A DNA stretch of 64,000 bases from an uncultured Prevotella sp. (GCF_946407605.1 NZ_CAMJOS010000004.1:141003-205002), one strand, 5' to 3'. Shown: positions 49,973 through 59,031, counted from the first letter of the stretch. Notes: generated by a model from the letters alone, not told the origin. Numbers and translations are program-made.

Positions 49973-50968
49973 ATGAAGAAACTGTCATCTTTTCTCCTGC
50001 TGTCGCTCCTCGCCGTCTGTGCCTGGGCGCAAGGACCTAATAACTCTGGCACCTACTATCAGGATGCCAACGGCAAGAAGGGGGCTGAACTCAAGACGGC
50101 CCTTAGCTCCATTATCTATAACCGTACAGAACGCAGCTATGGTGACCTCTGGACTGATTTCATGACTACTGATGCTCGTCCTGACGGCAAGGTATGGGAT
50201 ATGTATTCCAACATCACCGACTTCATCTTTGGCACAGACCAGGATCGTGGTAGTGGCGGAAGTACAGAAGGCGAATATTATAATCGCGAACACTCATTTC
50301 CCAATAGCTGGTTTGGGGGTAAGGTACAGCCTATGTATACAGACCTTCATCACATGTATCCTACTGATAAATTGGTTAACAATAAGCGCGGCAACAATCC
50401 TTTTGGCGAGACCAATGGTGAGAGCTATAAGTCGGCCAATGGTTTCAGCAAACTTGGCAGCTGCACCATTGAGGGATATACAGGTATAGTATTCGAGCCT
50501 AACGATGAGTACAAGGGCGACTTTGCACGTACCTATTTCTATATGGTAACCTGTTACGAAGAAAAACTGCCAGATTGGTACAATAACTACTCCGAGTCAC
50601 GCCCCACCCTCGATGGCAACAAGTATCCTGGACTTACTGAATGGCAGTTGGAGATGCTGATGAAATGGGCCAAAGATGATGCTGTAAGCGAAAAGGAAGT
50701 CAATCGCAACAATGCGGTCTATGACATCCAAAGCAATCGCAACCCCTTCATCGACTATCCTGGACTCGAGGACTATATCTGGGGCGACAAGAAGGATGTG
50801 GCCTTCAGCTACAACAACTATGGTGGCGAAGAAACAGGAATCAAAGATTCCAAAACCTCAATTCTCAAACCTCAAACATCAAACCTCTTCGACCTTCAGG
50901 GCCGTCGAGTGACTCATCCAACTAAGGGTCTTTACATCATGAATGGACGCAAAGTGCTGTTGAAGTAA
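49973..50968 (+). CDS. Secreted endonuclease I family protein (His-Me finger nuclease)
   Basis: 331 residues from ATG 49973; the longer frame starts inside the promoter. Signal peptide (LSSFLLLSLLAVCAWAQ). Nuclease motifs: EGEYYNREHSFPNSWFGG and the catalytic region TDLHHMYPTDKLVNNKRGN with His and Asn metal/active residues, then NPFGETNG. Expected to cut DNA outside the cell for nutrients or biofilm control. It ends in a short linker of repeat words (SKTSILKPQTSN) and the tail LQGRRVTHPTKGLYIM, as in other secreted proteins here. The next gene starts directly after its stop. Confidence 0.9.
   Translation: MKKLSSFLLLSLLAVCAWAQGPNNSGTYYQDANGKKGAELKTALSSIIYNRTERSYGDLWTDFMTTDARPDGKVWDMYSNITDFIFGTDQDRGSGGSTEGEYYNREHSFPNSWFGGKVQPMYTDLHHMYPTDKLVNNKRGNNPFGETNGESYKSANGFSKLGSCTIEGYTGIVFEPNDEYKGDFARTYFYMVTCYEEKLPDWYNNYSESRPTLDGNKYPGLTEWQLEMLMKWAKDDAVSEKEVNRNNAVYDIQSNRNPFIDYPGLEDYIWGDKKDVAFSYNNYGGEETGIKDSKTSILKPQTSNLFDLQGRRVTHPTKGLYIMNGRKVLLK
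50841..50890 (+). repeat. TCTCAA-type word repeat forming the linker before the sorting tail
   Basis: CTCAAT/CTCAAAC words coding for SKTSILKPQTSN, between the nuclease domain and the C-terminal tail. Confidence 0.55.
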
Positions 50969-52252
50969 ATGAATGAGAAAACGCGCCTTTTCATCGAGAG
51001 AAATCTCAATGCCGACATCCGTCAGCTGGCGTTGCAGGGCAGCAAGGATTCAGAGGTAGACCTGCCCTTGGCATTGCGCCAGATAGCAGGCCGACAGACA
51101 GCCCGTCGAAAGTTGCCTTCATGGGCAGCCCTCGACGGACTGCTGTTCCCGCCTCACCTCAACATGGAACAATGCAGCAGCGAACAGACAGCCCGCTATA
51201 AGGCAGACATCTGTCGCCGCCTGCTGGAAACCCATCACGATTCTCCCTTCACCCTTCACGAACCTCCTGTCACCCTTCACCCGTCACCCTTCACCAACTT
51301 AGTAGACCTCACAGGCGGCTTTGGTGTGGACTTCTCGTGGATGAGCAAGGCCTTCGACGAGGCTACCTATGTGGAGCGCGATAGCGAACTTTTCGCCATT
51401 TCATCGCACAATTTCGGCCTTGTGAACTTTGTGAACTCTGTGAAAACGCTGAATATGGATGGTATCGACTATCTGCACCAGCTCACTCATGCCACCGTCA
51501 TCTTCCTCGACCCAGCCCGTCGTGATGATAAGGGAGCACGCACCTACGGCATTGCCGACTGCACCCCAAACGTGCTAGAGATTAAGGACGAGCTGCTGCA
51601 AAAGGCTGATATCGTCATCCTCAAGCTCTCTCCCATGCTCGACTGGCGCAAAGCCATCAGCGACTTAGGCGAGCAGAATGTCCATGAGGTCCATATCATC
51701 TCTGTGCAAAACGAGTGCAAGGAACTGCTCCTGGTCCTCTCGGCCTCGCAGCCAGCCCCACCCTATGCCCTCTTCACCATCAATCTCCTCTCCGACGGCA
51801 CCTCCCAGCAATTCCATGTCCCTTCACCCGTCACCTGTCACCCTTCACCATTACTATCCTCCCTTCACCCGTCACCTGTCACCCTTCACCAATATTTATA
51901 CGAACCCAACGCCTCCATCATGAAGGCAGGCTGTTTTCAGGAGTTGGCACAGCACTATAGTGTTCAGCCCTTGGCCCCTAATAGCCACCTCTTCGTCTCT
52001 GAACAGCCCATCGCTGACTTCCCAGGCCGCAGCTTTCAGATTTCCGCTATTTCATCGATGAATAAGAAGGAACTGAAAACCGTCCTAAATAATATCCACA
52101 GCGCCAACATCACCACTAGGAACTTCCCCCTCTCCGTTGCCGACCTCCGCAAGAAACTCAAACTTGCTGATGGTGGCAACGTCTATATCTTCGCCACCAC
52201 CCTTGCCAACAACCAGCACGTCCTCATTATCTGTCGTGTGAGTGAGGGGTGA
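50969..52252 (+). CDS. THUMP-like domain SAM-dependent methyltransferase
   Basis: 427 residues. A helical N-terminal domain (about 1-85), then a class I methyltransferase: NLVDLTGGFGVDFSWM (SAM site, about 110), VERDSELFAISSHN, IFLDPARRDDKGARTYGIAD (active-site DPAR motif), and a C-terminal part with SMNKKELKTVLNNIHSAN that resembles THUMP-like domains. Likely an RNA methyltransferase; the target is unknown. Two stretches, about residues 92-110 and 285-308, are encoded by CCCTTCACCCGTCACC words and rich in Pro/His/Thr/Ser; they look like insertions in an otherwise normal family member. The ATG is immediately after the previous stop. Confidence 0.88.
   Translation: MNEKTRLFIERNLNADIRQLALQGSKDSEVDLPLALRQIAGRQTARRKLPSWAALDGLLFPPHLNMEQCSSEQTARYKADICRRLLETHHDSPFTLHEPPVTLHPSPFTNLVDLTGGFGVDFSWMSKAFDEATYVERDSELFAISSHNFGLVNFVNSVKTLNMDGIDYLHQLTHATVIFLDPARRDDKGARTYGIADCTPNVLEIKDELLQKADIVILKLSPMLDWRKAISDLGEQNVHEVHIISVQNECKELLLVLSASQPAPPYALFTINLLSDGTSQQFHVPSPVTCHPSPLLSSLHPSPVTLHQYLYEPNASIMKAGCFQELAQHYSVQPLAPNSHLFVSEQPIADFPGRSFQISAISSMNKKELKTVLNNIHSANITTRNFPLSVADLRKKLKLADGGNVYIFATTLANNQHVLIICRVSEG
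51820..51891 (+). repeat. Perfect 31-bp direct repeat inside the methyltransferase gene
   Basis: Copies at 51820-51850 and 51861-51891, made of CCCTTCACC and GTCACC words; the spacing of 41 bp puts them in different frames, yet both stay open. A related block is at 51243-51297. Confidence 0.85.
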
Positions 52253-52274
52253 GTATCCTTGCAGCAAATTTCTA

Positions 52275-52358
52275 TTGCAAAGCCTGAAACATAAGTTTCA
52301 AAGCCTGCAACACAAGTTTCAAAGCCTGAAACATAGGTTGCAAAGCCTGCAACGAAAA
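52275..52358. repeat. Four tandem 21-bp repeats
   Basis: Unit TTKCAAAGCCTGMAACAYAAG, alternating GAAAC and GCAAC. There are no spacers, so not CRISPR. It lies just before a promoter (52363). Confidence 0.85.
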
Positions 52359-52362
52359 AAAC

Positions 52363-52370
52363 TACCTTTG
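52363..52370 (+). promoter_or_regulatory. Orphan -7 box after the 21-bp repeats
   Basis: TACCTTTG. The transcript would run into an AT-rich hairpin (52402-52431), so a short RNA of about 65 nt is possible. Confidence 0.4.
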
Positions 52371-52793
52371 CAGGGAAAATGATTAAGAGTCCTTGCTGAT
52401 TAAAAATATTGGAGTCAGTGAAAATATTTTTCTCTAACCCCAATAATTACTGGTGTAAGCATACACAGCAGATTACGTTAGTAAATCTGTCATGTTAAAT
52501 TTTTATCAAGTTATAGCGTTGCAAGGTCGCAATAGAACTATAATGTATAAGACATTCTTATTGTCTTATATACTCACGATTTCCAACTCTAAAGGTATTT
52601 TCATCGATGAAGACTCCTGTTAGAAGGGGGCTGAGAGTGTAATCATTCTCTGACCCTTATGCTTTTCTATTGAGGTTTTAGTCCAAAGATTTGGTCAGTT
52701 CGATTACAATTTTGAATAAAGAAACAGAAGATCGTATCTTTTGAAAATCAAAACAAAATTAATAGAAAACTTGCGTATTTCAAAATTATTATT

Positions 52794-52801
52794 TATCTTT
52801 G
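52794..52801 (+). promoter_or_regulatory. -7 box of the higBA operon, short leader
   Basis: TATCTTTG, 8 nt before ATG 52810. Confidence 0.65.
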
Positions 52802-52809
52802 TCCCCGAA

Positions 52810-53109
52810 ATGAGAATAGTATCACATAGAAGATTGGTTGAGTTCTATAGTTCGGAAGGACATGGAGACTCACAGGCAGCTCTCGAACGCTGGTACGACA
52901 CAGCCGAAAAAGCAGATTGGAAGAACCTATCAGATATCAAGGTTGATTTTCCTGCTACAGACTACGTTGGCAACCAGCATTACGTGTTCAACATCAAGGG
53001 GAATAAATATCGCTTGATAGTAGTGGTTAAATTCACAATAGGACATATATTTATCCGATTTGTGGGCACTCACAGCGAATATGATAAGATAGACGCAGCA
53101 ACAATTTAG
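52810..53109 (+). CDS. higB: HigB-family toxin (mRNA interferase)
   Basis: 99 residues from ATG 52810; a longer frame starts upstream of the promoter. The RelE-like HigB_toxin family is recognisable by MRIVSHRRLVEFYSSEG, ALERWYDTAEKADWKNLSD, YVFNIKGNKYRLIVVVKF and IFIRFVGTHSEYDKID. These toxins cleave mRNA at the ribosome when the antitoxin is lost. The toxin gene comes first, as is usual for higBA. Its start lies only 8 nt after the promoter box, with no room for a strong ribosome site. Confidence 0.9.
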   Translation: MRIVSHRRLVEFYSSEGHGDSQAALERWYDTAEKADWKNLSDIKVDFPATDYVGNQHYVFNIKGNKYRLIVVVKFTIGHIFIRFVGTHSEYDKIDAATI

Positions 53110-53126
53110 AATAAGGAGGAAAGAAT

Positions 53127-53489
53127 ATGGGTAAGATTACAAAGGAGAAATACGAATTTGCATTGGCACGCATTGAGGAACTGCTGCCGATAGTTGATGA
53201 CAACACCCCTGCGAACGATCGCAATGCGGTGGAGCTGACTATGATGTCGGATATTGTGATAGATTATGAGAAAGAACACTACCCTATTGCTAAGCCTACT
53301 GTAGCACAGCTCATACAGTTATCGCTTGACGAAAAGAACATGAGTCAGAAGCAACTGGCAGATGAGATTGGAGTAAGCCCGTCGCGTATTAGTGACTACA
53401 TTTCTGGTCGTGCTGAACCTACACTTAAAGTCGCTCGTTTGCTTTGTACGACACTTGGCATAACACCTGCAGCAATGTTAGGTTGTTAG
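53127..53489 (+). CDS. higA: HigA-family antitoxin (XRE HTH)
   Basis: 120 residues. Charged N-terminal half (toxin-binding, about 1-65) and a C-terminal HTH: EKNMSQKQLADEIGVSPSRI, then SDYISGRAEPTLKVARLLC. A strong ribosome site AAGGAGG (53113-53119) stands 7 nt before the ATG, which is unusual here and should favour antitoxin synthesis. It probably neutralises HigB and represses the shared promoter at 52794. Confidence 0.92.
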   Translation: MGKITKEKYEFALARIEELLPIVDDNTPANDRNAVELTMMSDIVIDYEKEHYPIAKPTVAQLIQLSLDEKNMSQKQLADEIGVSPSRISDYISGRAEPTLKVARLLCTTLGITPAAMLGC

Positions 53490-53533
53490 AATTGTGTCTT
53501 TTTCGTGCCTTAGCAACCAGGTACTTTAATAAA

Positions 53534-54454
53534 TCAGTTCAGGAAAAACAGGCTGACGCCAACGACGGAGATGATGGCACCAAGGACGGCACGCCAAGTG
53601 ATTTTCTCGTGGAAGAGCCAGTAAGAAGGCAGAATGATGATGATGGGTGTCATAGCCATCAGGGTGGAGGCGATGCCAGCACCAGTATATTGCACAGCCA
53701 TGAGCGAGAAGCCCACCCCAACGAAAGGTCCAAAGATAGTGGTGGCTGTGGCAACGCTCAAGCCCTTTTTGTCGTGCATGGCTTCACGCAAAGGTTTGAA
53801 CCCATCACGAAACCAAAGTAATAATGAGAAGCCGATGATGCCTGCCACACAACGATAGAAGTTGGCATTAAAGGGCACCAGCCACTCAGGCATATCAGCA
53901 GAGGCGACGTAATGGTCCATGCCAATCTTGCTTAACACCAGTCCAATACCTTGACATACTGCTGCCCCAATGGCGAAGAGCACACCATTGAGGGGCAGTT
54001 TCAGCGACACTTTATGATGCTCGCCACGTCCCAGTACTGAGATGCTGATACCCAGAAGCGTCACCATCATAGCCACGATGCTCATGGCGTTCATCTGCTG
54101 ACCTAACGTCACCCAGGCCATCAGGGCGGCAGCCAATGGGGCCAGCGTCATGAAGAGCTGTCCATAACGCGAACCTATTATTATATAGCACTGGAAGAGG
54201 CAGAAGTCACCTATGACATAACCCACGAGTCCTGAAAGCAGCATCCAGCCTGCGGCTTCAAACGATGCTCCTGCTGGCAAGGGACTTCCCGTTGCCACAG
54301 CAAAGAGCACCAGCGAGAATACCAGTGCCAAAGCCATTCGCAGCACATTTAGTGTCAGGTTGCCCAGTCGTTTTGAGCCAAACTCGCTCAGCAGCGCCGT
54401 TGCTGTCCACGAGAACGCTACACCTATTGATATCAGTTCTCCTAAGTATGTCAT
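53534..54454 (-). CDS. EamA/DMT-family transporter
   Basis: 306 residues from ATG 54454 (MTYLGELISIGVAFSWTATA). Ten membrane helices in two repeats. Second-repeat signature near the end: TMFGPFV-like ATTIFGPFVGVGFSLMAVQY, then GIASTLMAMTPIIIILPSYW. An exporter of unknown substrate and a distant paralogue of the protein at 27429. No -7 box was found before it; the terminator of the ompA-like gene sits just upstream, so it may rely on read-through. Confidence 0.88.
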   Translation of the reverse strand: MTYLGELISIGVAFSWTATALLSEFGSKRLGNLTLNVLRMALALVFSLVLFAVATGSPLPAGASFEAAGWMLLSGLVGYVIGDFCLFQCYIIIGSRYGQLFMTLAPLAAALMAWVTLGQQMNAMSIVAMMVTLLGISISVLGRGEHHKVSLKLPLNGVLFAIGAAVCQGIGLVLSKIGMDHYVASADMPEWLVPFNANFYRCVAGIIGFSLLLWFRDGFKPLREAMHDKKGLSVATATTIFGPFVGVGFSLMAVQYTGAGIASTLMAMTPIIIILPSYWLFHEKITWRAVLGAIISVVGVSLFFLN

Positions 54455-54468
54455 AGTCTGTTTTGTGT

Positions 54469-54499
54469 AAAAAATCATCCAGGTCTTTCGGCCTGGATG
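54469..54499 (-). terminator. Terminator of the OmpA-family gene
   Basis: Stem CATCCAGG / CCTGGATG, 8-nt loop, then ATTTTTT on the minus strand. Confidence 0.85.
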
Positions 54500-54526
54500 A
54501 GATATTTGTTAAAGATGTAATGTCTG

Positions 54527-55708
54527 TTAGTCAACGCGCTCCTTTACTTCCTCCTGGCGAACGCGAACCTTCTTCACCTTTCTGGTTTCCTTCTTCTCTA
54601 CCTCTGCATCCTCGTAGACGGTAACCTTGAAAGTACCCTCACCAGTGATGATGACGCAACGGTTCTTGTCGTTCTCCTCAAACGGCTGAACGGTGTCGCC
54701 CTTTGAGTCGGTCTTGATGCGAGAAGCGTCGATGCCGTGCTCGTCGACCAGCTTCTTGGTCACGTCCTCAGCACGCAGCTTAGCATACTTCGCATTGATC
54801 TTTGGAGTACCAGTGCCCTTGTCGGCATAACCTGTAACTGTGAATACTGCATCGTCGCTGGTCTTCATCAGGTCGGCCACCTTCTTAATGGCTTCGTCAA
54901 CACCAGCAGCCTTGTCAGCATCGCTCTGGGCAATCTTGAAGAAGATGGCCTCGTTCATGTTCTTCTTCTCCTTCACTTCCTTAGGACGCTTCACGATCTC
55001 CTTGGTAACGTAAGGCTCGTCAACCTCGATGGTATCAACAATCTCAACCATCTTGGTGATGTACTTAGGAGCAGCGCTCTTCTGGTTGAAGCGGAAGCTC
55101 AGACCCAGCATAGCGGTGAACATCCAGTCGTCAGAGTTGTTGGTCTTTGAGTTGAAACGGTCGCTCAGCGAGTTGGCGTTAACTTCGAGAGAGAGGCCAA
55201 GGCGCTTAGCCTGATTCGTCTCCACACGCAGACCAGCACGCAGGTTGTGGCTCAGACGGTTCTTGTCCCATGCCAGCGGCGTAGCGTTAGCAGGCAGGTT
55301 GAGACCCTTCAGGTCATCGTTGTCCCAAGCATAGTTCAAACCAACACCACCCAATAGGATGACATTCAAGGCATGAACCTGCTTCTTGCTAAAGATGTTG
55401 CTCAGGTTCAGCAACAGGTCGAGGTCGGGGGTCACATACTTCCACTTATAGAACTGGTCGTTGTAACCACTCTTCGACTCCCATGCATTGACGTGCAAAC
55501 GGGCTCCGACAACAGGTGTGAAATAATGTCCGAACGACAGGGCTGCCGTTGGGGTAATCAGTTTGTCCATCTTGGCATCAGTTGACGTCAGCTGAACGCC
55601 ACCCTGGGCCTCAACAAATGAAAAGGACTTAACTCCCTCTTGTGCCTGAACGGCACCAGCCATCAGCATTGAAAGAGCTGCGGCGAAGAACATTTTTTTG
55701 GTATTCAT
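54527..55708 (-). CDS. OmpA-family outer-membrane protein
   Basis: 393 residues from ATG 55708. Signal peptide (FFAAALSMLMAGAVQAQ). Residues about 20-215 form a beta-barrel-like region with alternating strands. A linker follows (EVDEPYVTKEIVKRPKEVKE). The C-terminal OmpA-like domain (about 260-360) has VFTVTGYADKGTGTPKIN, AKYAKLRAEDVTKKLVDEHG and NRCVIITGEG; it normally binds peptidoglycan. The last 30 residues are strongly charged (KKETRKVKKVRVRQEEVKER), which is unusual. It links the outer membrane to the cell wall. It has its own promoter and terminator. Confidence 0.93.
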   Translation of the reverse strand: MNTKKMFFAAALSMLMAGAVQAQEGVKSFSFVEAQGGVQLTSTDAKMDKLITPTAALSFGHYFTPVVGARLHVNAWESKSGYNDQFYKWKYVTPDLDLLLNLSNIFSKKQVHALNVILLGGVGLNYAWDNDDLKGLNLPANATPLAWDKNRLSHNLRAGLRVETNQAKRLGLSLEVNANSLSDRFNSKTNNSDDWMFTAMLGLSFRFNQKSAAPKYITKMVEIVDTIEVDEPYVTKEIVKRPKEVKEKKNMNEAIFFKIAQSDADKAAGVDEAIKKVADLMKTSDDAVFTVTGYADKGTGTPKINAKYAKLRAEDVTKKLVDEHGIDASRIKTDSKGDTVQPFEENDKNRCVIITGEGTFKVTVYEDAEVEKKETRKVKKVRVRQEEVKERVD

Positions 55709-55744
55709 GTGCTCTAGATTGTTTAATGAGTTATTGTTTGCGTG

Positions 55745-55752
55745 CAAAGATA
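55745..55752 (-). promoter_or_regulatory. -7 box for the ompA-like gene
   Basis: TATCTTTG on the minus strand, about 36 nt before the start at 55708. Confidence 0.65.
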
Positions 55753-55827
55753 ATGCTTTTTTCTGATATTATCACTAATTTTATCATTTTTTTTCTAATT
55801 GATGTCCATATTTTCTAAAAAAATCAC

Positions 55828-55835
55828 TACCTTTG
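55828..55835 (+). promoter_or_regulatory. -7 box for the GNAT-like gene and parE
   Basis: TACCTTTG, 29 nt before ATG 55865. A clear ribosome site AGAGGAG (about 55852-55858) follows. Confidence 0.7.
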
Positions 55836-55864
55836 TACATTGTAATAAATAAAGAGGAGAAAAT

Positions 55865-57034
55865 ATGTCGTCAATAGAGATTAGACGTGTGACCGACAAG
55901 CAAGGACTTGAGGCATTCATCCAGTTTCGTTATGACCTGTATAGGGGCAACAAATACGATGCTCCCAATTTGTATAGCGACGAGGTGAACACCTTGACTC
56001 GCGAGACGAACCCTGCCTGCGATTTCTGCGATGTGGAGTATTTCCTGGCTTACAGGGACGGAAAGGTGGTGGGCCGAGTGGCTGCCATCATCAACCGTCG
56101 CTATAATGAGCAGTGGAACCGTCCAGCCGTACGTTTCGGCTGGTTCGACTTCATTGATGATGTCGAGGTCAGCAAAGCGCTGCTGAAGGCTGTGGAGGAC
56201 TATGGTCGCGAGCAGGGCATGAAGGAGATTATCGGCCCGTTGGGATTCACGGATATGGACCCAGAGGGCATGCTGACCAAGGGCTTCGAGGAGCTTAACA
56301 CGATGGCGACGCTGTACAACTATGAGTACTATCCGCGCCACATGGAGCAGATGGAGGGCTACGAGAAGGACAATGACTACGTAGAGTATAAGGTGTTTGT
56401 GCCGAAAGAAGGTATGCCTGACAAGATGAAGCGCGTGGCTGAGCTGTGCATGCAGCGCTATAACCTTCATGCGCCTAAATTGAAGCGCAGCCAGGTGTTC
56501 GGTCCTGAGCAGTACGGACAGAAGGTGCTCGACGTGGTGAACAAGACCTTCGGACATCTCTATGGCTATTCGCAGATGACGCAGAGGCAGATTGATGTCT
56601 ATGTGAAGCAGTATTTCAAGTTCTTCAGCATGGATATGCTCTGTGTCATTGAGGACTGGAACCTGCCTGACCATCCAGTTATCGGCGTGGGAATCACCAT
56701 TCCATCGCTGACTAAAGCCTTGCAGAAGTGTCACAACGGCAGGCTGCTTCCTTTTGGCTGGTGGCATATTATGCGTGCCTTGAAGTTCCACAAGACAGAC
56801 ATTGTGGACTTGCTACTTGTCGGCATATTACCAGAATACCGCGCAAAGGGTGCAAATGCGCTGCTGTTCTATCATCTCATCCCCGTTTACCAGAAGTATG
56901 GCTTCAAATGGGGCGAGACCCATGTGGAGATGGAGTCCAACGATAAGGTGCAGGGCCAGTGGATGTATTTCGACCACGAGCAGCACAAGCGCCGCAGGTG
57001 CTATAAGAAGAGTTTGGTGAAAGGTGAAGGGTGA
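55865..57034 (+). CDS. GNAT-fold acyltransferase-like protein of unknown substrate
   Basis: 389 residues. The N-terminal third (FIQFRYDLYRGNKYDAPNL, YFLAYRDGKVVGRVAAIINR, then FDFIDDVEVSKALLKAVEDY) and the C-terminal part (VDLLLVGILPEYRAKGANAL, an acetyl-CoA-loop-like stretch) are typical of the long Bacteroidota acyltransferase-like proteins sometimes mislabelled as GTP cyclohydrolase. Substrate unknown. The last codons (SLVKGEG and the stop) fall in a GGTGAAAG-type repeat that continues to the parE gene. Confidence 0.75.
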   Translation: MSSIEIRRVTDKQGLEAFIQFRYDLYRGNKYDAPNLYSDEVNTLTRETNPACDFCDVEYFLAYRDGKVVGRVAAIINRRYNEQWNRPAVRFGWFDFIDDVEVSKALLKAVEDYGREQGMKEIIGPLGFTDMDPEGMLTKGFEELNTMATLYNYEYYPRHMEQMEGYEKDNDYVEYKVFVPKEGMPDKMKRVAELCMQRYNLHAPKLKRSQVFGPEQYGQKVLDVVNKTFGHLYGYSQMTQRQIDVYVKQYFKFFSMDMLCVIEDWNLPDHPVIGVGITIPSLTKALQKCHNGRLLPFGWWHIMRALKFHKTDIVDLLLVGILPEYRAKGANALLFYHLIPVYQKYGFKWGETHVEMESNDKVQGQWMYFDHEQHKRRRCYKKSLVKGEG

Positions 57035-57044
57035 AAGGTGAAGA
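57015..57044 (+). repeat. GGTGAA(A/G) heptamer repeat at the end of the GNAT-like gene
   Basis: Four or five GGTGAAA/GGTGAAG units; they code for the last residues, contain the TGA stop and fill part of the 19-bp gap to parE. Confidence 0.7.
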
Positions 57045-57053
57045 GAAAACGTT

Positions 57054-59006
57054 ATGGCAGAAGATAATATTAGCATCGGAAAAGAGAACGAAAAGATACA
57101 GTACGACGAGGACAATATCCGTCACTTGTCTGATGTAGACCATATCCGTACTCGTCCTGGTATGTATGTGGGTCGCCTTGACGACGGCTCGAAGGCCGAG
57201 GACGGCATCTACGTGTTACTCAAGGAGACCATCGACAACTCTATCGACGAGTTCCGCATGAATGCTGGCAAGCGAATAGAGATTGACATCGAAGACCATC
57301 TCCGAGTGAGTGTGCGCGACTATGGTCGTGGTATCCCTCAGGGAAAGATCATCGAGGCCGTCAGCCAGCTGAACACTGGTGGTAAGTACGACTCGAAGGC
57401 CTTTAAGAAATCTGTGGGTATGAACGGCGTGGGTATCAAGGCCGTCAACTTCCTCAGCTCTCGCTTCGAGGCCCACAGCTATCGTGACGGACAGGTTCGT
57501 AAGGTGGTCTTCGAGAAGGGTATCCTGAAGAGCGACGTCACTGAACCCTCTGAGGACGAGACGGGTACCTATATCTTCTTTGAACCTGACGACACCTTGT
57601 TTAAGAACTACTCCTTCCATGATGACATTGTGGAGACTATGCTCCGCAACTATACCTACCTGAACTCAGGCCTCGCCATCATGTATAATGGTCGCCGCAT
57701 CTACTCTCGCAACGGATTGGAAGACCTGCTCAACGACCGCATGACCAACGACGGCATCTATCCTATTGTCCACCTGAAGGGCGAGGATATCGAGATTGCC
57801 TTCACCCATTCCAATCAGTATGGTGAGGAGTACTACTCGTTTGTCAATGGCCAATACACCATTCAGGGCGGTACTCACCAGAGTGCTTTCAAGGAGCATA
57901 TTGCCAAGACCATCAAGGAATACTTCGGCAAATACGAATATGGCGATATCCGCACAGGTATCGTGGCTGCCATAGCCATCAATGTAGAAGAGCCTATCTT
58001 CGAGAGTCAGACAAAGATCAAACTCGGCTCGCTGACGATGTCGCCTGATGGTGTGAGTATTAATAAATATGTAGGCGACTTCATCAAACAGGAGGTGGAC
58101 AACTACCTGCATATCCATCAGGATGTGACGGAAGTGCTGGAAAACAAGATCAAGGAGAGCGAGAAGGAACGTAAGGCGATGGCTGGCGTCACCAAGCTGG
58201 CCCGCGAGCGTGCCAAGAAAGCCAACCTGCACAACCGCAAACTGCGCGATTGTCGCATCCACTATAGCGACATCAAGAACGACCGCAAGCAGGACTCGTG
58301 CATCTTCATTACTGAGGGCGACTCGGCCAGCGGTTCTATCACCAAGAGTCGTGACGTCAACACGCAGGCTGTATTCTCTCTGAGAGGAAAACCCCTGAAC
58401 ACCTTTAAACTGACGAAGAAGGTGGTCTATGAGAACGAGGAGTTCAATCTGCTGCAGGCGGCCCTCGACATCGAAGACGGTCTCGACACCCTTAGATATA
58501 ATAAGGTGATAGTGGCCACCGATGCCGATGTCGATGGTATGCACATCCGCCTGCTGCTCATCACCTTCTTCCTGAAGTTCTTCCCAGAGCTGGTGCGCGA
58601 AGGTCATGTCTATGTGCTGCAGACTCCCCTCTTCCGAGTACGCAATCGCCGTACGAAGATAAGAGACAAGAACATCATTGCTGAGAACGATGCCAAAGGT
58701 GGCAAGAAGAGCGACTTCATCACCCGCTATTGCTATAGCGAGGAGGAACGTCTGGCTGCAATCAAGGACCTGGGTCCTGACCCTGAGATTACGCGTTTCA
58801 AGGGCTTGGGTGAGATCTCTCCAGAGGAGTTTGCTGGCTTTATTGGTCCAGACATCCGCATGGAACAGGTGACGCTTCATAAGCACGACCAGGTTCAGAA
58901 ACTGTTGGAATACTATATGGGCGACAATACTATGGAGCGCCAGAACTTCATCATCGACAATCTGGTCATCGAGGAAGACCGTCCTGAAGAAGAGGAGGAA
59001 GAATAA
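57054..59006 (+). CDS. parE: DNA topoisomerase IV subunit B (ParE/GyrB-like)
   Basis: 650 residues. GHKL ATPase: [45 protein letters not shown] and [16 protein letters not shown]. Toprim domain: [39 protein letters not shown] and [12 protein letters not shown]. The C-terminal end is acidic ([11 protein letters not shown]). ATP-dependent decatenation with ParC is expected; no parC lies in the window. The length fits ParE rather than the longer GyrB. Confidence 0.93.
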   Translation: MAEDNISIGKENEKIQYDEDNIRHLSDVDHIRTRPGMYVGRLDDGSKAEDGIYVLLKETIDNSIDEFRMNAGKRIEIDIEDHLRVSVRDYGRGIPQGKIIEAVSQLNTGGKYDSKAFKKSVGMNGVGIKAVNFLSSRFEAHSYRDGQVRKVVFEKGILKSDVTEPSEDETGTYIFFEPDDTLFKNYSFHDDIVETMLRNYTYLNSGLAIMYNGRRIYSRNGLEDLLNDRMTNDGIYPIVHLKGEDIEIAFTHSNQYGEEYYSFVNGQYTIQGGTHQSAFKEHIAKTIKEYFGKYEYGDIRTGIVAAIAINVEEPIFESQTKIKLGSLTMSPDGVSINKYVGDFIKQEVDNYLHIHQDVTEVLENKIKESEKERKAMAGVTKLARERAKKANLHNRKLRDCRIHYSDIKNDRKQDSCIFITEGDSASGSITKSRDVNTQAVFSLRGKPLNTFKLTKKVVYENEEFNLLQAALDIEDGLDTLRYNKVIVATDADVDGMHIRLLLITFFLKFFPELVREGHVYVLQTPLFRVRNRRTKIRDKNIIAENDAKGGKKSDFITRYCYSEEERLAAIKDLGPDPEITRFKGLGEISPEEFAGFIGPDIRMEQVTLHKHDQVQKLLEYYMGDNTMERQNFIIDNLVIEEDRPEEEEEE

Positions 59007-59031
59007 AGAAAGTAAAAGTAGAAACAACAAA

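Larger units (their letters stand above)
52253..52809. other. 557-bp intergenic region with repeats, hairpins and two promoters
   Basis: Contains four 21-bp repeats (52275-52358), a -7 box followed by only a six-codon frame (52363-52370), hairpins at 52402-52431 and 52546-52570, and the higBA promoter (52794-52801). No gene was recognised. Confidence 0.6.

Noticed and set aside
52275..52358. The 21-bp repeats as a CRISPR array
   Set aside because: The repeats are directly adjacent with no spacers, and no cas genes are near.
52183..52443. A minus-strand frame with a VSGFET-like repeated peptide
   Set aside because: The peptide repeat only reflects the 21-bp DNA repeats; no start signal or promoter fits.
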